DNA from: Diphasiastrum complanatum
Lineage: Eukaryota > Streptophyta > Lycopodiopsida > Lycopodiales > Lycopodiaceae
Reading direction: 5' to 3'
Assembly (NCBI GenBank): GCA_029204225.1
Contig: CM055109.1
Location: forward strand, 6,915,982 to 6,979,981
Length of the DNA: 64,000 nucleotides
Shown piece after piece: positions 24,201-34,488 of the stretch (positions are counted from its first letter, which is position 1; the number at the start of each line of letters is the position of its first letter). Below the pieces are notes generated by a model that worked only from the letters and a program-made list of their open reading frames with translations, did not search any database and was not told the DNA's origin. The position numbers and the translations under genes are program-made.

Positions 24201-25265
24201 CAAGGGAATTGTTCCTATTCCACTTATCTTACATTCTTGACTACTTGCAGTATAGATTGATCTATGTAAGTCATTGTAAGAAAGTAAGGTGGAGAATATG
24301 TCTTTTTGATATGTCATGTGGGAACTTGCCCCACTATCAATCCACCAAGAATCATTGGTGTTGCTCTTGGATGATGGTGGTTTGTTGGAAACCATCAAGG
24401 ATGACTCTTCATCCTCCTCTTCCTCCTGATGTGCAATGTTGCTTTGTTTGCTCTCTTGTGCCTTCTTCTTCTTGAGACATTCTGATGCAAAATGTCCTTT
24501 CTTTCCACAGAAAAAACATTTGTACTTGGACTTGTCTTTGATCTTGCCCTTTGAGCTTGAAGCCTCATCCTCCTCCTTGGTCTCCTTGAAGTGCTTCTTC
24601 TTGCCATTGGTCTTCTTCTTGCTTTTGAATGAGAAATTAGCTTTCTCATCACCATCCTGCAGAGAAATAGCATTCATTCTTGCATTGGTATGCAACATCC
24701 TACACTCTTCAGCTACTAATACACTGTGTAGCTTTTCTATAGTAGGCAAAGTGTCTTGGATTGCAAAGCTTTGGACCAAATTTGTAAAGCCACTCCCTAG
24801 ACCATTTAGGACAATCTGAACAAGCTCACTATCTTGAATCTTCTCTCCAATGGAAGCTAACTCCCTATTAAGAGACTTGATTCTTAGCACATAATCTTGT
24901 GCATTCTCATCACTCCTCTTCATGCTTTGTAGAATCTGATTCCTAAGCATGAGAACCCTCGAAGTGTTACTAGACTCATAGATAGATTTTAAAGATTCCC
25001 AAGCCTCTTTAGCACTCTTACATGATGATACTTCCCTTAAAAGATCATTGCTTACATTCATCTTAATACAGTGAAGTGCAAGCCTAGACCTCTTCTTGTA
25101 TCTCACTAATTCCTGTGCACCTAGAGATTCATCTTCATCATCTATTAGAAACTCATAAAGATCCTGGAGCACCATTAGTGACTCCATCCTCACTTTCCAA
25201 ATAGCATAATTGGTAGAATTTAACCTCTCACTAGCTTCTAGAAGGTAGGCTCCCACTGATCCCAT
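21240..25265 (-). CDS. Copia gag-pol polyprotein, intact, 1,341 aa
   Basis: This is a single uninterrupted frame with domains in copia order. Gag (about 1-240) begins MGSVGAYLLEASERLN. A CCHC zinc knuckle is at 250-263 (CFFCGKKGHFASEC). The aspartic protease has DSG at 310-312. The integrase zinc-binding region lies at about 442-479, and its core carries Asp506, Asp568 and Glu604 (35 residues between the last two). RT has FTNAFLNG near 919 and YVDD at 1003-1006. RNase H has SDSDFAGD near 1165, STESEYKAL near 1206 and YCDNQSA near 1242. All the catalytic residues I can identify are present. Length is close to the family norm for a one-ORF copia. The stop lies inside the 3' LTR. Confidence 0.97.
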   Translation of the reverse strand: MGSVGAYLLEASERLNSTNYAIWKVRMESLMVLQDLYEFLIDDEDESLGAQELVRYKKRSRLALHCIKMNVSNDLLREVSSCKSAKEAWESLKSIYESSNTSRVLMLRNQILQSMKRSDENAQDYVLRIKSLNRELASIGEKIQDSELVQIVLNGLGSGFTNLVQSFAIQDTLPTIEKLHSVLVAEECRMLHTNARMNAISLQDGDEKANFSFKSKKKTNGKKKHFKETKEEDEASSSKGKIKDKSKYKCFFCGKKGHFASECLKKKKAQESKQSNIAHQEEEEDEESSLMVSNKPPSSKSNTNDSWWIDSGASSHMTYQKDIFSTLLSYNDLHRSIYTASSQECKISGIGTIPLYVGSSKRMNLDNVLYVPKLTKNLLSVGQLMDNGLDVQFKHGVCSILKNDECIAKGFKQGRLFKLDANIAVESVNLAKVELSKVELWHKRLGHPNYKAMESMATKELAVGLPKHLSKCGKRCEACSLSKAHKLPFSRSTSRSNSPLELIHSDVHSFSHESNGGAKYYVIFIDDYSRFCWMYLLSSKSMVFDSFIKFKTLVENQLSTKIKVLRSDNGGEYVSNKLIDFCISNGIKRELSCPYTPQQNGVSERRNRSLCECAKALRLDASLSKPFWGEAITCANYLCNRLPNQAIGGITPFEALFGEKPNLKDLKVFGSTCYVHQSLDKRRKDDATSIKGIFVGYGENSKGYNVFNPITSKVIVSRDVIFYEGHACDLDDNATNHLDAKDHARMEEELPSEEELEDPPQDARTPRTPRRSTRARSEPLRLTYDGQGDQREGSSSFTSYTFLTSMLDETTCYEDACKSKSWMDAMQIEYDVLIENYTWDLVDLPQEKKSLDCKWVFRLKYNQDGSISKHKARLVVKGFLQTKGIDYDETFAPVAKLVTIRLIISLATTFNWELFQLDFTNAFLNGYLEEEIYMRQPEGFIKAKHEGKVCFLKKSLYGLKQAPRAWYSRLNSFLISINFVMSAYDPSLYISFHDDMIIILVLYVDDIILSGNDLDGIRDVKIALVKEFKMVDLGLLSFILGIEVIRGCDFSFICQSKYATSILDRFGMKSCKGIETPMEQNVKASIGCDKASFEYITLYRRLIGSLIYLTITRPDLSYTVGKLSQFMQSPLVSHWKMAKRVLRYISFTKNFGILYRGTNLGLRAYSDSDFAGDKVDRRSTSAFATFLCDEVVSWLSKKQDTISLSSTESEYKALTSTCKEVLWLKRLLVELHVMEEEIPIIYCDNQSAQSLATNPTFHAARSKHIEIAHHFARKKVQAKEIKLQHVPSSSCLVDLFTKPLPKDSFVKLRSSIGVIDKSIVISKARFEEECEKLPTLANLAI
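21279..21290 (-). other. Polypurine tract
   Basis: On the minus strand TTTGAGGAGGAG directly abuts the 3' LTR, the expected plus-strand primer for copia reverse transcription. Confidence 0.85.
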
Positions 25266-25884
25266 CTTACTAGCAAGATTCTACACACAAGATATAGATT
25301 TGTTTGGACCTGAAACTCACAAAGGTTTCTAACTTGCAGTGTTTCACTCAAATGTTGACTTCTAATCCAACAGATGGATTTGTAATCACAGTTCTATCAC
25401 TCTCTCACAAGCTGGAATGAAGATAAGATGAGATGAAAACTACACTCAAGCAAATCTTGCCAATCTTGGCTATTCTTGGACAAAAACTGACTCTATCTCT
25501 CTCATTCACTTTGATGTACTTTCAAGACCTGGTTTCCACTTTAAGAAGGTCTGAAATCAGCCTAGATTAATTAGTTTTCATGAAACAAATTCAAAACTAA
25601 TCAATGGCAAGTGATCTTGGTAGCTTATCCTAGGATTTGCACCAAAAATTACATCAAACTGACACCATATGAATTTTCTATGATCCAATGAATATGGGTT
25701 ATTAAATGCTGGTTCAGAGATGCCCACACGTGTGAATAGTACGGATTTTGATCCTGAAAAAGTTTGGGATCAAATCCCCTCACCAAAACCTGGATACCAG
25801 CTCGCCCTTCCAATACTAGCTTTTTGCACCAAAACCTGCTAAAACTGGATTAGATTCAAACACAGATCAATGGCCTTGTACTTG
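25266..25884 (-). other. Untranslated leader of the 6-kb copia element
   Basis: This 619-bp stretch lies between the primer-binding site and the gag start codon. It has no long frame and contains a CACACGTGTG motif near 25726. Confidence 0.8.
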
Positions 25885-25896
25885 GCTCTGATACCA
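25885..25896 (-). other. Primer-binding site of the 6-kb copia element
   Basis: TGGTATCAGAGC on the minus strand, complementary to initiator tRNA-Met, touches the 5' LTR with no spacer. Confidence 0.95.
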
Positions 25897-26587
25897 TGTG
25901 AAAAGTACAGTGCTAAGGACCATAAATGGATCTTTGAATGATCCACAAGGTGATTGTATGCTTAATAAACAATCTATCAGAAACTAGTCATCAGAAAACA
26001 AGATCTAGTTTAGCAGCTTGATAGGAAACAAGTAGAGACAATCAAAGCATTGATCAAATAGTCTAATCCAACTCCACACGTGTGGAAATAAGGCTGTAGT
26101 ACGGCCTGTAGACAGTGTTTACAAAGTGCCAAAGCTGGGTTTCATTGGAAAAATAGAGTAATCACCATACAATGAGAGGAAACTCGAGTTTCTCCTTGAG
26201 GCTCCAAAAAGTTTCTATCTTCTCACTATGGAGAATGGAAATACATAGTAAAACACACTTCCTTTGCAAAGTTAGGTGAAAATCCAGCATGTAATAAGGA
26301 AGTAGACTCCACTTTCTTGCCCTAATGTGAAAACCCTAGCCTAGATCCAAGAGTCATGCTTGGTAGGTGCATGGTAGGTACAAATCTCATCATAAATCAT
26401 GGTCTAGATCCTACAAAGTAGGAATCACTACCAAATAGACACAACCACTCCTCTTGACTCGTGGTAACCTACTTTAGGTGTGTATGTACAAGTGGCACTT
26501 TGGCCATTCAAGTAACCAACAAACAATATTGACAAAATGTACAATATTCTACATGGCTAGATTTGCCAATGTAGGCAATTTTTCACA
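25897..26587 (-). repeat. 5' LTR of the 6-kb copia element
   Basis: It is 691 bp and identical to 20588-21278 except at 7 positions. It carries the same CCACACGTGTGG palindrome at 26074-26085. The right-hand TAGAA duplication is 26588-26592. Confidence 0.97.
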
Positions 26588-26649
26588 TAGAATTCATTAG
26601 AGGAAGTTTAAATACAAAAAGGGCCTTTTGTCAAGATTCCTTTTTCATT

Positions 26650-27170
26650 TTTTATTCACTTTTATTCACTTCTTTTGTACATGTGGCCCTAGAAAGCTAG
26701 TCGAAAAGCAAATTTCTTAGTTACTAGGCATTTTATGTAAATTTTTTGGAATTTTTAGAAATCACTACATGTTATGTCTGATGCATGATGGATGTTTCGA
26801 AATCAGTTTGAAATGGGGTGGCAACTGTGCCAAGTCATGCGATTTTCATAGTTTTGGTCCATATCGAACGAAAATTGAAAATCTCAGTTACGTAAAATTT
26901 TGAAAGAACCGTAGATGTTTTGATTTCGCTCAAATTCGTTGGTTAGCTTATAAAGTGAACGGCCTCAATGAGAGAAAATTGGTTAGTTTTATAAGGTCAC
27001 AGTACCCTTCACTTTCGGTTGAAAATTTTGTAATTTGTCAACTAAAGAGAGCATTTCTTGTTTTATGTGATCAATTAAGACCAAGAATAATGCAAGTCTT
27101 GTTGGAACTATTTTTATGCCGATCTACACGTAGTAGTTGAGTGCGACACTTAACTAATGAAAAACCAAAT
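26650..27170 (+). repeat. Diverged copy of the 6.69-7.39 kb repeat
   Basis: It shares collinear islands with 6690-7390: GATGCATG-TGGATGTTTC, CCATAT-GAA-G-AATTGAAAATC, TTACGTAAAATTTTGA, TATAAGGTCAC and GACCAAGAA. Orientation is the same as the copy in the VPS9 5' region. Confidence 0.6.
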
Positions 27171-27348
27171 TTGTTAAAATGACCAGTAGATAAAAAATTC
27201 TACTAATCACTGATGCCCCATACCACTAGTTTTTTCCAAGAATTCCTCTGCTTCTAGATCTTCTTACCAGAAAGTCAAAAAGATTAACTGGCTATCTATA
27301 CCCAAATATAGGATCAAATTCACAACCAATTTCTAGAGATATTTCTAG

Positions 27349-27546
27349 CTATTGAAATCTCTCATGCTCATTAAGCATTCCTCTGTAGATGAACACATCA
27401 TCTAAGAATACCACTCCGCATTGACCTAGGTATGGACGAAACTTATTGTTCAAATACTGTTGAAATGCAACAAGTGTATTCACTGAATCAAAAGGAACAT
27501 TACAAATCTCATTACAACAACAAAAAATACTATAATAGATATCCAT
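27349..27546 (-). pseudogene. Short Ty3/gypsy reverse transcriptase fragment
   Basis: The minus-strand frame contains TLVAFQQYLNNKFRPYLGQ followed by VVFLDDVFIYRGMLNEHE, the gypsy RT block around the catalytic (Y/F)LDD. Nothing recognisable of the rest of pol remains on either side. Confidence 0.8.
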
Positions 27547-27599
27547 ATCTATTTCAGGATCGGTAAGAAAAATGTCATTCCTTCAAAAGTAAAAAGTAC

Positions 27600-27850
27600 T
27601 CTTGGTTGCCTCGGTTATTATAAAGAAACCCTCTATAATACAATAGAAAAGAATCCTAAGTGCAAAATTCTTGTATGAAATACATTGCAACTACTTTTCA
27701 TTTGCAAATTCTTGGGATTTAATATTATCCAACTGTCGTTACCTCTTCCCTTAGAATCTTCGATTCCTCGAAATTCTAAATGAACACTAGGGAAAGGAAC
27801 CGAATTTTCCAAGGACAATTTAATTCCAAAGCCTAATTTCTAATTGCACT
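27600..27850 (-). repeat. Inverted copy of the 7.59-7.87 kb repeat
   Basis: Its reverse complement matches 7593-7870 with shared AGAATTTCGAG, GATTCTAAGGGAA, GGATTCTTT-CTATT and GCAACCAAGAG. On the minus strand it leads into the gypsy RT fragment at 27546. Confidence 0.6.
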
Positions 27851-28800
27851 CACTCACACAATCACTTATACTTTCGAAATTCAAAGTAGATTAACATAAT
27901 TGTTCCACTTGGTCAACCAATTATCTACCTCTCAAACTTCATCTCCTTCCTCCCTTCCCAAATGTGGTTCTGGCAAAAGCCCCAAATTTGAAAAGGAAAA
28001 GAACCAGTTCTGATTTGATATAGTAATGGTTAAATTCATGGAATTTAGACTTCATGAACCCAAATGTTTATCTCTATTTGATAATTGGTTATTGAGAGTA
28101 TTATTTCCGTCACTCAAGATCAAATATGTTATGATCTAGGGAAAAGTCTAGTTTGTAATAGTGTTGGATGCTCATTACTAGTTTTTTTTATGATCTTTTA
28201 ATATTTTATACATTGTGTCATGGGGACCTTTTTAATGGAAATTATGAAATTTCTTCTAAAAGGGGGAGATGAAGTGATAGGAATAAGACTTTCATGGGAT
28301 CAACCAATTGCATAGATTTTGTTTAGAGAAATCCAGTATTTGTGCAAAGGTTGGACTATCTAGGTGAAATGAAGGAACTCTCTAGGGATTGTTGAGGATA
28401 ATATGAAACTAGGAGAGTTTTGGAAATTGAATTGTAAGTTATTCGTGTCTATGGATAGTAGAGATAAAGATTAAATTTAAGTTCTGCTAATCAGTTTTAC
28501 CAAGTTCCATCAAGTTATGGATTGGATCAGGTACGAATAAAGCTCTCATCAATGATCATTCACACTTCCTCACTCAAACCACACACTTAACATGAAGAAA
28601 ACTAAGTCCCAAACACATTCAAAGAGTGAAAGAGCCCTTGCTCCCAAGTAGAGAGAGAAAGAGAGGCTAGCTCTCGGATAGAGAGAGAATAAAAGGAGAA
28701 CTCCAAAACTATCATTCAAAAACTCAAAAAACTCATATGTACAATGAGAAAGCTTTCCATATAGTACTATCATGAGATCTAGCATGAGGAATGCTTAAGA
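27851..28800. other. No recognisable gene
   Basis: AT-rich sequence with only short frames; a small purine-rich run (GAGAGAGAAAGAGAGG-like) lies near 28650-28690. I see nothing further to assign. Confidence 0.3.
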
Positions 28801-29010
28801 TTGATTGGAGGTCATGGATTACCTTTCTACATCATGATTGGGCCCCTAGATTTGCACCTCTCATCATGATTGGACGTCATGATTTCCACCTCCCAATTTG
28901 ATTGGGCCTCATGATGTACACCTCTAAATATGATTGGTCCACATGTAATGCACCTCTTAAAGTGATTGGCCTTGTGACCTACTCCTCTAAAATGTGATTG
29001 GGCCAAATGG
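28801..29010. repeat. Degenerate tandem repeat, about six units of ~32 bp
   Basis: Units begin GATTGG and carry a CACCTCT or TACTCCTCT near their end: GATTGGAGGTCATG, GATTGGGCCC, GATTGGACGTCATG, GATTGGGCCTCATG, GATTGGTCCACATG, GATTGGCCTTGTG. The spacing is 31-34 bp. Confidence 0.75.
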
Positions 29011-29129
29011 ATACATTTCAATCCTAACATTATGTGACAAATGTCACTATCTCACTAGAACTCAAGTTTGAGGCCTATTGACTATTCAAGCTCAACATAA
29101 ATGAGCTAAAATGATTAGGCCTACCCTCC

Positions 29130-29504
29130 ACATGTGGGAAGATGCTCCACACACTTCTCGAAACATGATGAAAAAGAAGAGAAATACTCCCTTTGCCTTG
29201 TGACATGTGAGCTCACCCCACTATCATTCCACCAAGGATCTTCCTCCATAGAAATTGATGGTGTTCCAATGCATGCCATGAGTGACTCCTCCTCTTTGAA
29301 GCCATCTCTTTCTTAATTGATGAGGTTCCCTTGCCTTACTTCTTGCTTTCTTTCATCCTTTTTCTTCTTGTAGCACTTGAAGGCCAAATGCCCCATCTTG
29401 CCACAATAGTAGCACCTTAATTTGGACCTTCCATTTGCCTCCATTGATGCCATGATGAGGAAGTACTTGTATACAAAGTACAAAATTGTGAAATGATTCT
29501 TCAA
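29130..29504 (-). pseudogene. Copia gag-protease junction fragment
   Basis: The minus-strand translation has a CCHC zinc knuckle (CYYCGKMGHLAFKCYKKKK) and, about 40 residues on and past a stop, a protease-like DPWWNDSGVSSHVTRQREY, where the usual WWIDSGAS motif reads WWNDSGVS. The copia spacing between knuckle and protease is kept. The N-terminal gag and the rest of pol are absent. Confidence 0.85.
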
Positions 29505-30516
29505 AGTGATTTTGTGACCCTAAAGAAACTATATCTAAACACATCAAAAATCTAGAAAGATCTACAAAATATCTAGATTGCAAATCTAAGAATCAATCTT
29601 CACCAACAAACTAGTCACCTTGGAAAATGGGCCTTGTCAATATTAAGGCTCACTAAATTTGAATCAAATCACACCAAAATAAGATCCAATCACCCCTACA
29701 GGACTCAACCAAGACAATTACCCTACCTCTTGAGAGTTGGAATGGATTTGAAAAGATTTGATTACAAACAATGTCCTAGATTTTCTTCTAACTTGACTAG
29801 TTCTCTCATAACTTGGGATTCTTGGAAAAACAAGTAATACTTGTCTATTTTTCACTAAAATTTATTTCTTCTCTCTATATAAGAATGATACTTCAAAGTG
29901 AATTCAACTCCTTAGAAGCTCAAAGATAATTTGGGCCAACCTCTTCCATGAGTTTCAAAACACTTTGGAAACACTCAGAATATCCAAAAGAACACTCAAA
30001 CACATTGCAATTTCATGAAACTGTGTGACTATGGCCTCAAAATCTCATCTAGATCATACACAAACTTGATTGACAATGCAAAATCATAAATTTTAATGAT
30101 CTAAGCTAGATATGATCAATCCTTGGCATGTATCACCAAATTGGGTGCCCTAACCACCTCTATTTGAATGCCAATAACTATTCCAAGACAAGTCCTTTTG
30201 TCTTCCATAATCCGCATATGTTACTCACATAGCTCATTGAAAATCTTGCTACTCAGCTACAAAAGAACTCTATCTCTCATGAGTAAATAGCATACCTGGG
30301 AAATCTCTGAAGTGAATAATTCCACATTCAACCAGTTTTCCAACCATCAAACTTTTAATGGCAAAAAATTTTCAACTTAGTCAACCTACAACAAATCTTA
30401 GTCATTCTACCAAGATTAGGTCAACTTATACAAACATCTTGCTCTTGCAGTGAAGATTGTCTAGGAAGATTGCTTGTTTCAGTCAAGTGATATTTTCATG
30501 TGCAATCACATCCACC
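29505..30516. other. No recognisable gene
   Basis: AT-rich DNA between a copia fragment and a gypsy fragment. Only short frames without motifs are present. Confidence 0.3.
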
Positions 30517-31137
30517 TTAGAAGGTCAAACACATTGATTTGTGTGTCCTCACACATGTGAAAAAGTACACACTTTTATAGAAGAATGTTGATGTCATTTT
30601 CTTGTGCAAGTTGAAAACAATAGTTTTTGTTGGGATAAATTGAGCAAACTTCGTAAGTCTGTCAACAATGACCCAAACCGAATCGTGGCCCTTCCCTGTA
30701 CGTGGAAGCCCAACCACAAAATCCATAGATATACTTTCCCACTTTCCAGTAGGAATATCTAAAGGATGTAACAGGCCACTAGCTTTTAGCCTCTCTGCTT
30801 TATTTAACTGGCACTTAGTACATTTAAGTACATAGGCCTCTACTTGACTTTTCATCTTAGGCCACCAAAATTGCCTTCGAACTAAGTCAAGTGTTCTTTG
30901 TATACCCGGATGTCCTGCGCATGAATTACGAAACAAAATCCTGTTTTGAATTAGGAATTTCATTTCAGTCTTTCCCTGATTCAAGGAATCTTGCAAACCT
31001 GAATCAACCCCCAAAAGTACTTGTTGCCAATACTTTACAAAAAAAGGATCGGACTCATATAGTCCTTGAAGAGACTGAAACAACTCCGGTTCTATAACAG
31101 TAAAGCACAACTGATTAATAATCAGTAATCTACTCAA
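30517..31137 (-). pseudogene. Gypsy integrase N-terminal and partial core segment
   Basis: It has the HHCC-type region, HPGIQRTLDLVRRQFWWPKM followed by CTKCQLNK, and then the core start WESISMDFVVGLP and VIVDRLTKFAQFIPTKT. The frame breaks after PTKT, so the rest of the core and the C-terminal domain are missing. A stretch before GHPG is also shortened. Confidence 0.9.
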
Positions 31138-31145
31138 AGCATCCT

Positions 31146-31637
31146 TTAGAGTATTTGACTTCCTTTACAATAACGTATAAAAAAGTCAAAGAATTGCATC
31201 AGCTCAGCCCATCTAGCTTGTCTCCCCTTTAAATCTGTAGCATCACAGAAATATCGAAGAGTCTGATGATCCATCAAAACTTCAAATCTGGCTCCATACA
31301 AATAATGTCGCCAAATTTTTAAGGAATGAACAATTGCAAATAGTTCATTCTCATAGGTACAATATCTAGACTGAGTAGGATTGAGTTTCTTGCTTTCATA
31401 AGCCACAAGATGTCCATCCTGCATCAAAACAGCTCCAATAGCATAACCACTAGCATCGGTCCTAACCACAAAAGCCTTATTAGGATCGCCAATGATTAGT
31501 AGTGGTGCTGAAGTGACACTTTTCTTAAGCAACTCAAAACAATTATTCATATCCTCCGTCCACACCACTAGTGGACTCTTAGCCCTCCGGCTTAGCTTCT
31601 TATAGCCTTTCAAGGCCTGGGTAAGGGGAAATGCCAA
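31146..31637 (-). pseudogene. Gypsy RNase H segment
   Basis: Residues include APLLIIGDPNKAFVVRTDAS, YAIGAVLMQDGHLVAYESKK, YCTYENELFAIVHSLKIWR and FEVLMDHQTLRYF. It is in the same frame as the RT segment after the TGA at 31671-31673. Confidence 0.9.
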
Positions 31638-31670
31638 TCGAGCAAATTGGGGAATATGCCGACGGAAAAA

Positions 31671-32240
31671 TCACATAAACCCCAAGAAAGACTTGATTTC
31701 CCAAACTGTGGTGAGAATAGGCCAATCAATAACCCTCTGGATACGATCAACCTCAATCTCCACTCCCCGTTTGGAAATCTTATGCCCCAAGTAGGACAAT
31801 TCCTTAGCAAAAAAATCACACTTAGACTCCTTGGCAAAGAGCTTTTTTCTTCTTAGGATGTCCAAGACAATCCTAAGATGCTTTTTATGTAAGAATACCA
31901 CTACAAATCTTCCCAAATATGGCCTGAACAAATCGTTCATCATTTGTTGGAAAGTTGCCAGTGCATTGGTCAAACCAAAAGGCAACACCAAAAATTCATA
32001 GTGACCAAAGCGAGTTCGAAACCCGGTTTTTGGTATATATTCTGCCTTAATGCGTATCTGATGGTAGCCTGATCTTAGATCTATCTTGGTAAAGTACCCA
32101 ACACCACCAAGATAGTCTATTAAATCATCCATCCGCGGCAGTGGATATCTATTCTTAACGGTTACTTTGTTCAATTTCTTGTAGACGCAAAACCTTATAG
32201 TCCCATCCTTCTTGGCCACCAAAACCACTGGTGATGCCAA
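31671..32240 (-). pseudogene. Gypsy reverse transcriptase segment lacking its LDD motif
   Basis: VVLVAKKDGTIRFCVYKKLN, then YFTKIDLRSGYHQIRIK and FGLTNALATFQQMMNDLF identify the RT. Where VVVFLDDILIYS-type sequence should follow, the frame reads VVVFLHKKHLRIVLDILR, so about a dozen residues, including the two catalytic Asp, are gone. The frame ends at an in-frame TGA just after SFLGFM. Confidence 0.9.
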
Positions 32241-32572
32241 GGAGACTTACTAGGTTGTACCCACCCCTTTTTCAAGTAATCATGTAATTGCATATTTACC
32301 TCAGCCTCTTCCGATGCACTCATCCTATAAGGACACTGTGCGATTGGAATTGCTCCAAGTATTAGGTCAATTTTATGATCACTTGTAAACCTATAGGAAG
32401 GTCTAAAAAAACATCATTGAATTTCTGCCTAAGTTCATTATAGGCTTCAAATTCTGTAGTGTTCTCACTGGGTATATTCATGGCATTTATGCTAAGTTCA
32501 TCATCATTGCAGCAAATGATATCATTATGAAAACAAAAATAAACTTTAAAATCAGAATTCTTCATAATAGAA

Positions 32573-33106
32573 TTAAGTTCCTGTTTTAACATTTTTAGTG
32601 TCAACACTTAAACTAGCCTTGATCTTAATTAAAGAATTCTCATGCATAAAAGATAAAGATTTTTCAACAAAATCAATTCTCAATGACTTGTTCTCATCAA
32701 AATGCCATTGTTGCCCAAGGACAATATCTACATTGGCTAATTGAACAACATGGAATTCTAGTTTTTCAGAAGAATAATCCTGAATGTGCAATTCTACATC
32801 AGAAACATTAAAATTCATCAAATCGGAAATACTTTCCGATGCCATTGTCACACGATATGTTTTCTCACTTTTTTTGGTAGGAAGGTTTAGCGTCTGCACC
32901 AAATTTACATTAATGAAGTTATGAGTGGATCCCGTGTCAAAAAGAACATTAACAACTTGATCATTAACTTGACCTTTAATGCAAATAAGGTCATTAGGAC
33001 CAAAAACTAAAGAACCAAGAAAACAAACATCCATCTCATTACTTCGAGATAGATTACCTGAGGTTGAAGCTTGTTTTTTGATGCAATCACGTGCAAGGTG
33101 AAGCAC
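32573..33106 (-). pseudogene. Gypsy aspartic protease segment
   Basis: The 177-codon frame starts LARDCIKK, the tail of a zinc knuckle, and carries the protease active-site motif VLFDTGSTHNFIN near residue 56. This is followed by the typical gypsy protease sequence ending around VLGQQWHF. Confidence 0.85.
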
Positions 33107-33345
33107 AGGCTCTTCTTACGAGCTTCAGCTCTATCATTGCCACCATGATGGTTTTTAAAGTTTATCTTGGTTTTCTTAGGATTGTTGGAATTGGGATGTG
33201 TTTCACTAACAGCTTCACTATCCTTCCTCTTAAACTGAAAACCTTTTTTCTGCTCATTAGGCTGTTGACCCCTAGGTGGCTTAGGTGTGTCATCAAAGTC
33301 ACTCAGTGAAGAAACGGTGCGATCTAGCAAACATGCAGAAAACAC

Positions 33346-34488
33346 ATGTCACATCATTGTGGAAAGCGAGTTAAGAAAGCCCTACAATTAGGGCTGCCCA
33401 TACTTCTAAAATAACCCATCATGATAAGCAATAAATAGCCATATGCAATCACATGAAGGTTTTTTTGAGTCAGATCAAGCAGATTTGTTATTTGTTCATT
33501 GTATATCTGCAACAAGTAAAGTGAGTGAGATCAGATTCACATTGAACACTGCCCACACACGTCACCTAAATTCCTGAGAGACAAGCAAATGAACCTGTTT
33601 GAGATCTCAATTGTAAAAAGGCTGTGTATTGGTTGGAAGTGCTTTTTATAACTCTTTCTTTGGCTGTCTACTTTCAAAAGCCCTTTATGACCATAGAAAC
33701 ATGTCCATAAAACTAAATTTAAATTTGGAGTCCTATAGAGATATATACGTCCACCTAAAGTTACCCATTTGAAGTGTTGAAAAGTGCTGAAAATTGAAGT
33801 TATTTGGGAGGCAAATTGCCATCAATTGAGGGAAAAAAAATTAAATGTTCCAACAACACAATGAAAAGTCAAGTCTAGTTTCACATACAATTGAAAGATT
33901 GAAATTTCAATCATTTGATGACATGTTATGTCTCGTCAAGTGACTAAGGGTTACTAGACTAAACATGGCTAGAAACACAGCTCAACTTTTCTCTTTTTGT
34001 TTTGTTTCCTTTCGGTTTCTAAAATTCTACGCTCACAATCAAACTTCACATTTTATATCCTCTGCTGCTTCGAAGTTCATCTCGATAACCGATGTGCCTT
34101 CAGTAAAACACGCTAAAGGAAAGGTAACGCACTGGCAATAATATGATAGACAGGACTATAAATCGTGCAAATCATTTGAATACAAAGTGTGTCAAGTACA
34201 TACCAATCCCCTACAATTTCTGTTTCCAAAAACAAAGCATGGATTTGCTTCATACAAGATAAAAATATGGAAAACTTATATCTGCTTTAGAAAAAGTATC
34301 TGCAAAACCAAGAAAGCTGGTGAATATGTTTTTTAACAGCATATATATATATCTCTGATGTATAGGACCTTCCCAATGCGTGACTGCTGGGTAGATCCCA
34401 GGCCTGAATGTCTCCTCGTGATTGTAGCTCCAAATTCTTTTGTAGCCAGTCTTTGCAGGCACGTGACTGGCTCCAGCAACAGATGTTT
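33346..34488. other. No recognisable gene
   Basis: Sequence upstream (in element sense) of the gypsy remnant, without readable gag or LTR features. The (AT)n-rich patch at 34343-34352 is short. I see nothing to assign. Confidence 0.3.

Larger units (their letters stand above)
20588..26587 (-). mobile_element. Full-length 6,000-bp Ty1/copia retrotransposon
   Basis: On the minus strand the order is 5' LTR (26587-25897), tRNA-iMet primer site, 620-bp leader, intact gag-pol frame (25265-21240), polypurine tract and 3' LTR (21278-20588). The two 691-bp LTRs align without gaps and differ at 7 sites (about 1%), two of them adjacent. The element is bounded by TAGAA duplications. Every part required in cis and in trans for transposition appears present, which makes this a recent insertion and possibly a competent copy. 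It landed inside an older LTR of a related family. Confidence 0.97.
30517..33345 (-). mobile_element. Decayed Ty3/gypsy element internal region, no LTRs seen
   Basis: Minus-strand order is gag end, aspartic protease, RT, RNase H, integrase, as in Ty3/gypsy. Several stops and frame changes separate the pieces, the RT catalytic LDD block is deleted, and the knuckle region at about 33110-33060 is frameshifted (only LARDCIKK of the second half remains readable). The similarity pattern is that of plant chromovirus-like gypsy elements, though no chromodomain is visible. It is inactive. Confidence 0.9.

Noticed and set aside
28801-29010. CRISPR-like array
   Set aside because: The regularly spaced units are diverged tandem repeats without conserved repeat plus unique spacer structure, and the genome is a plant's.
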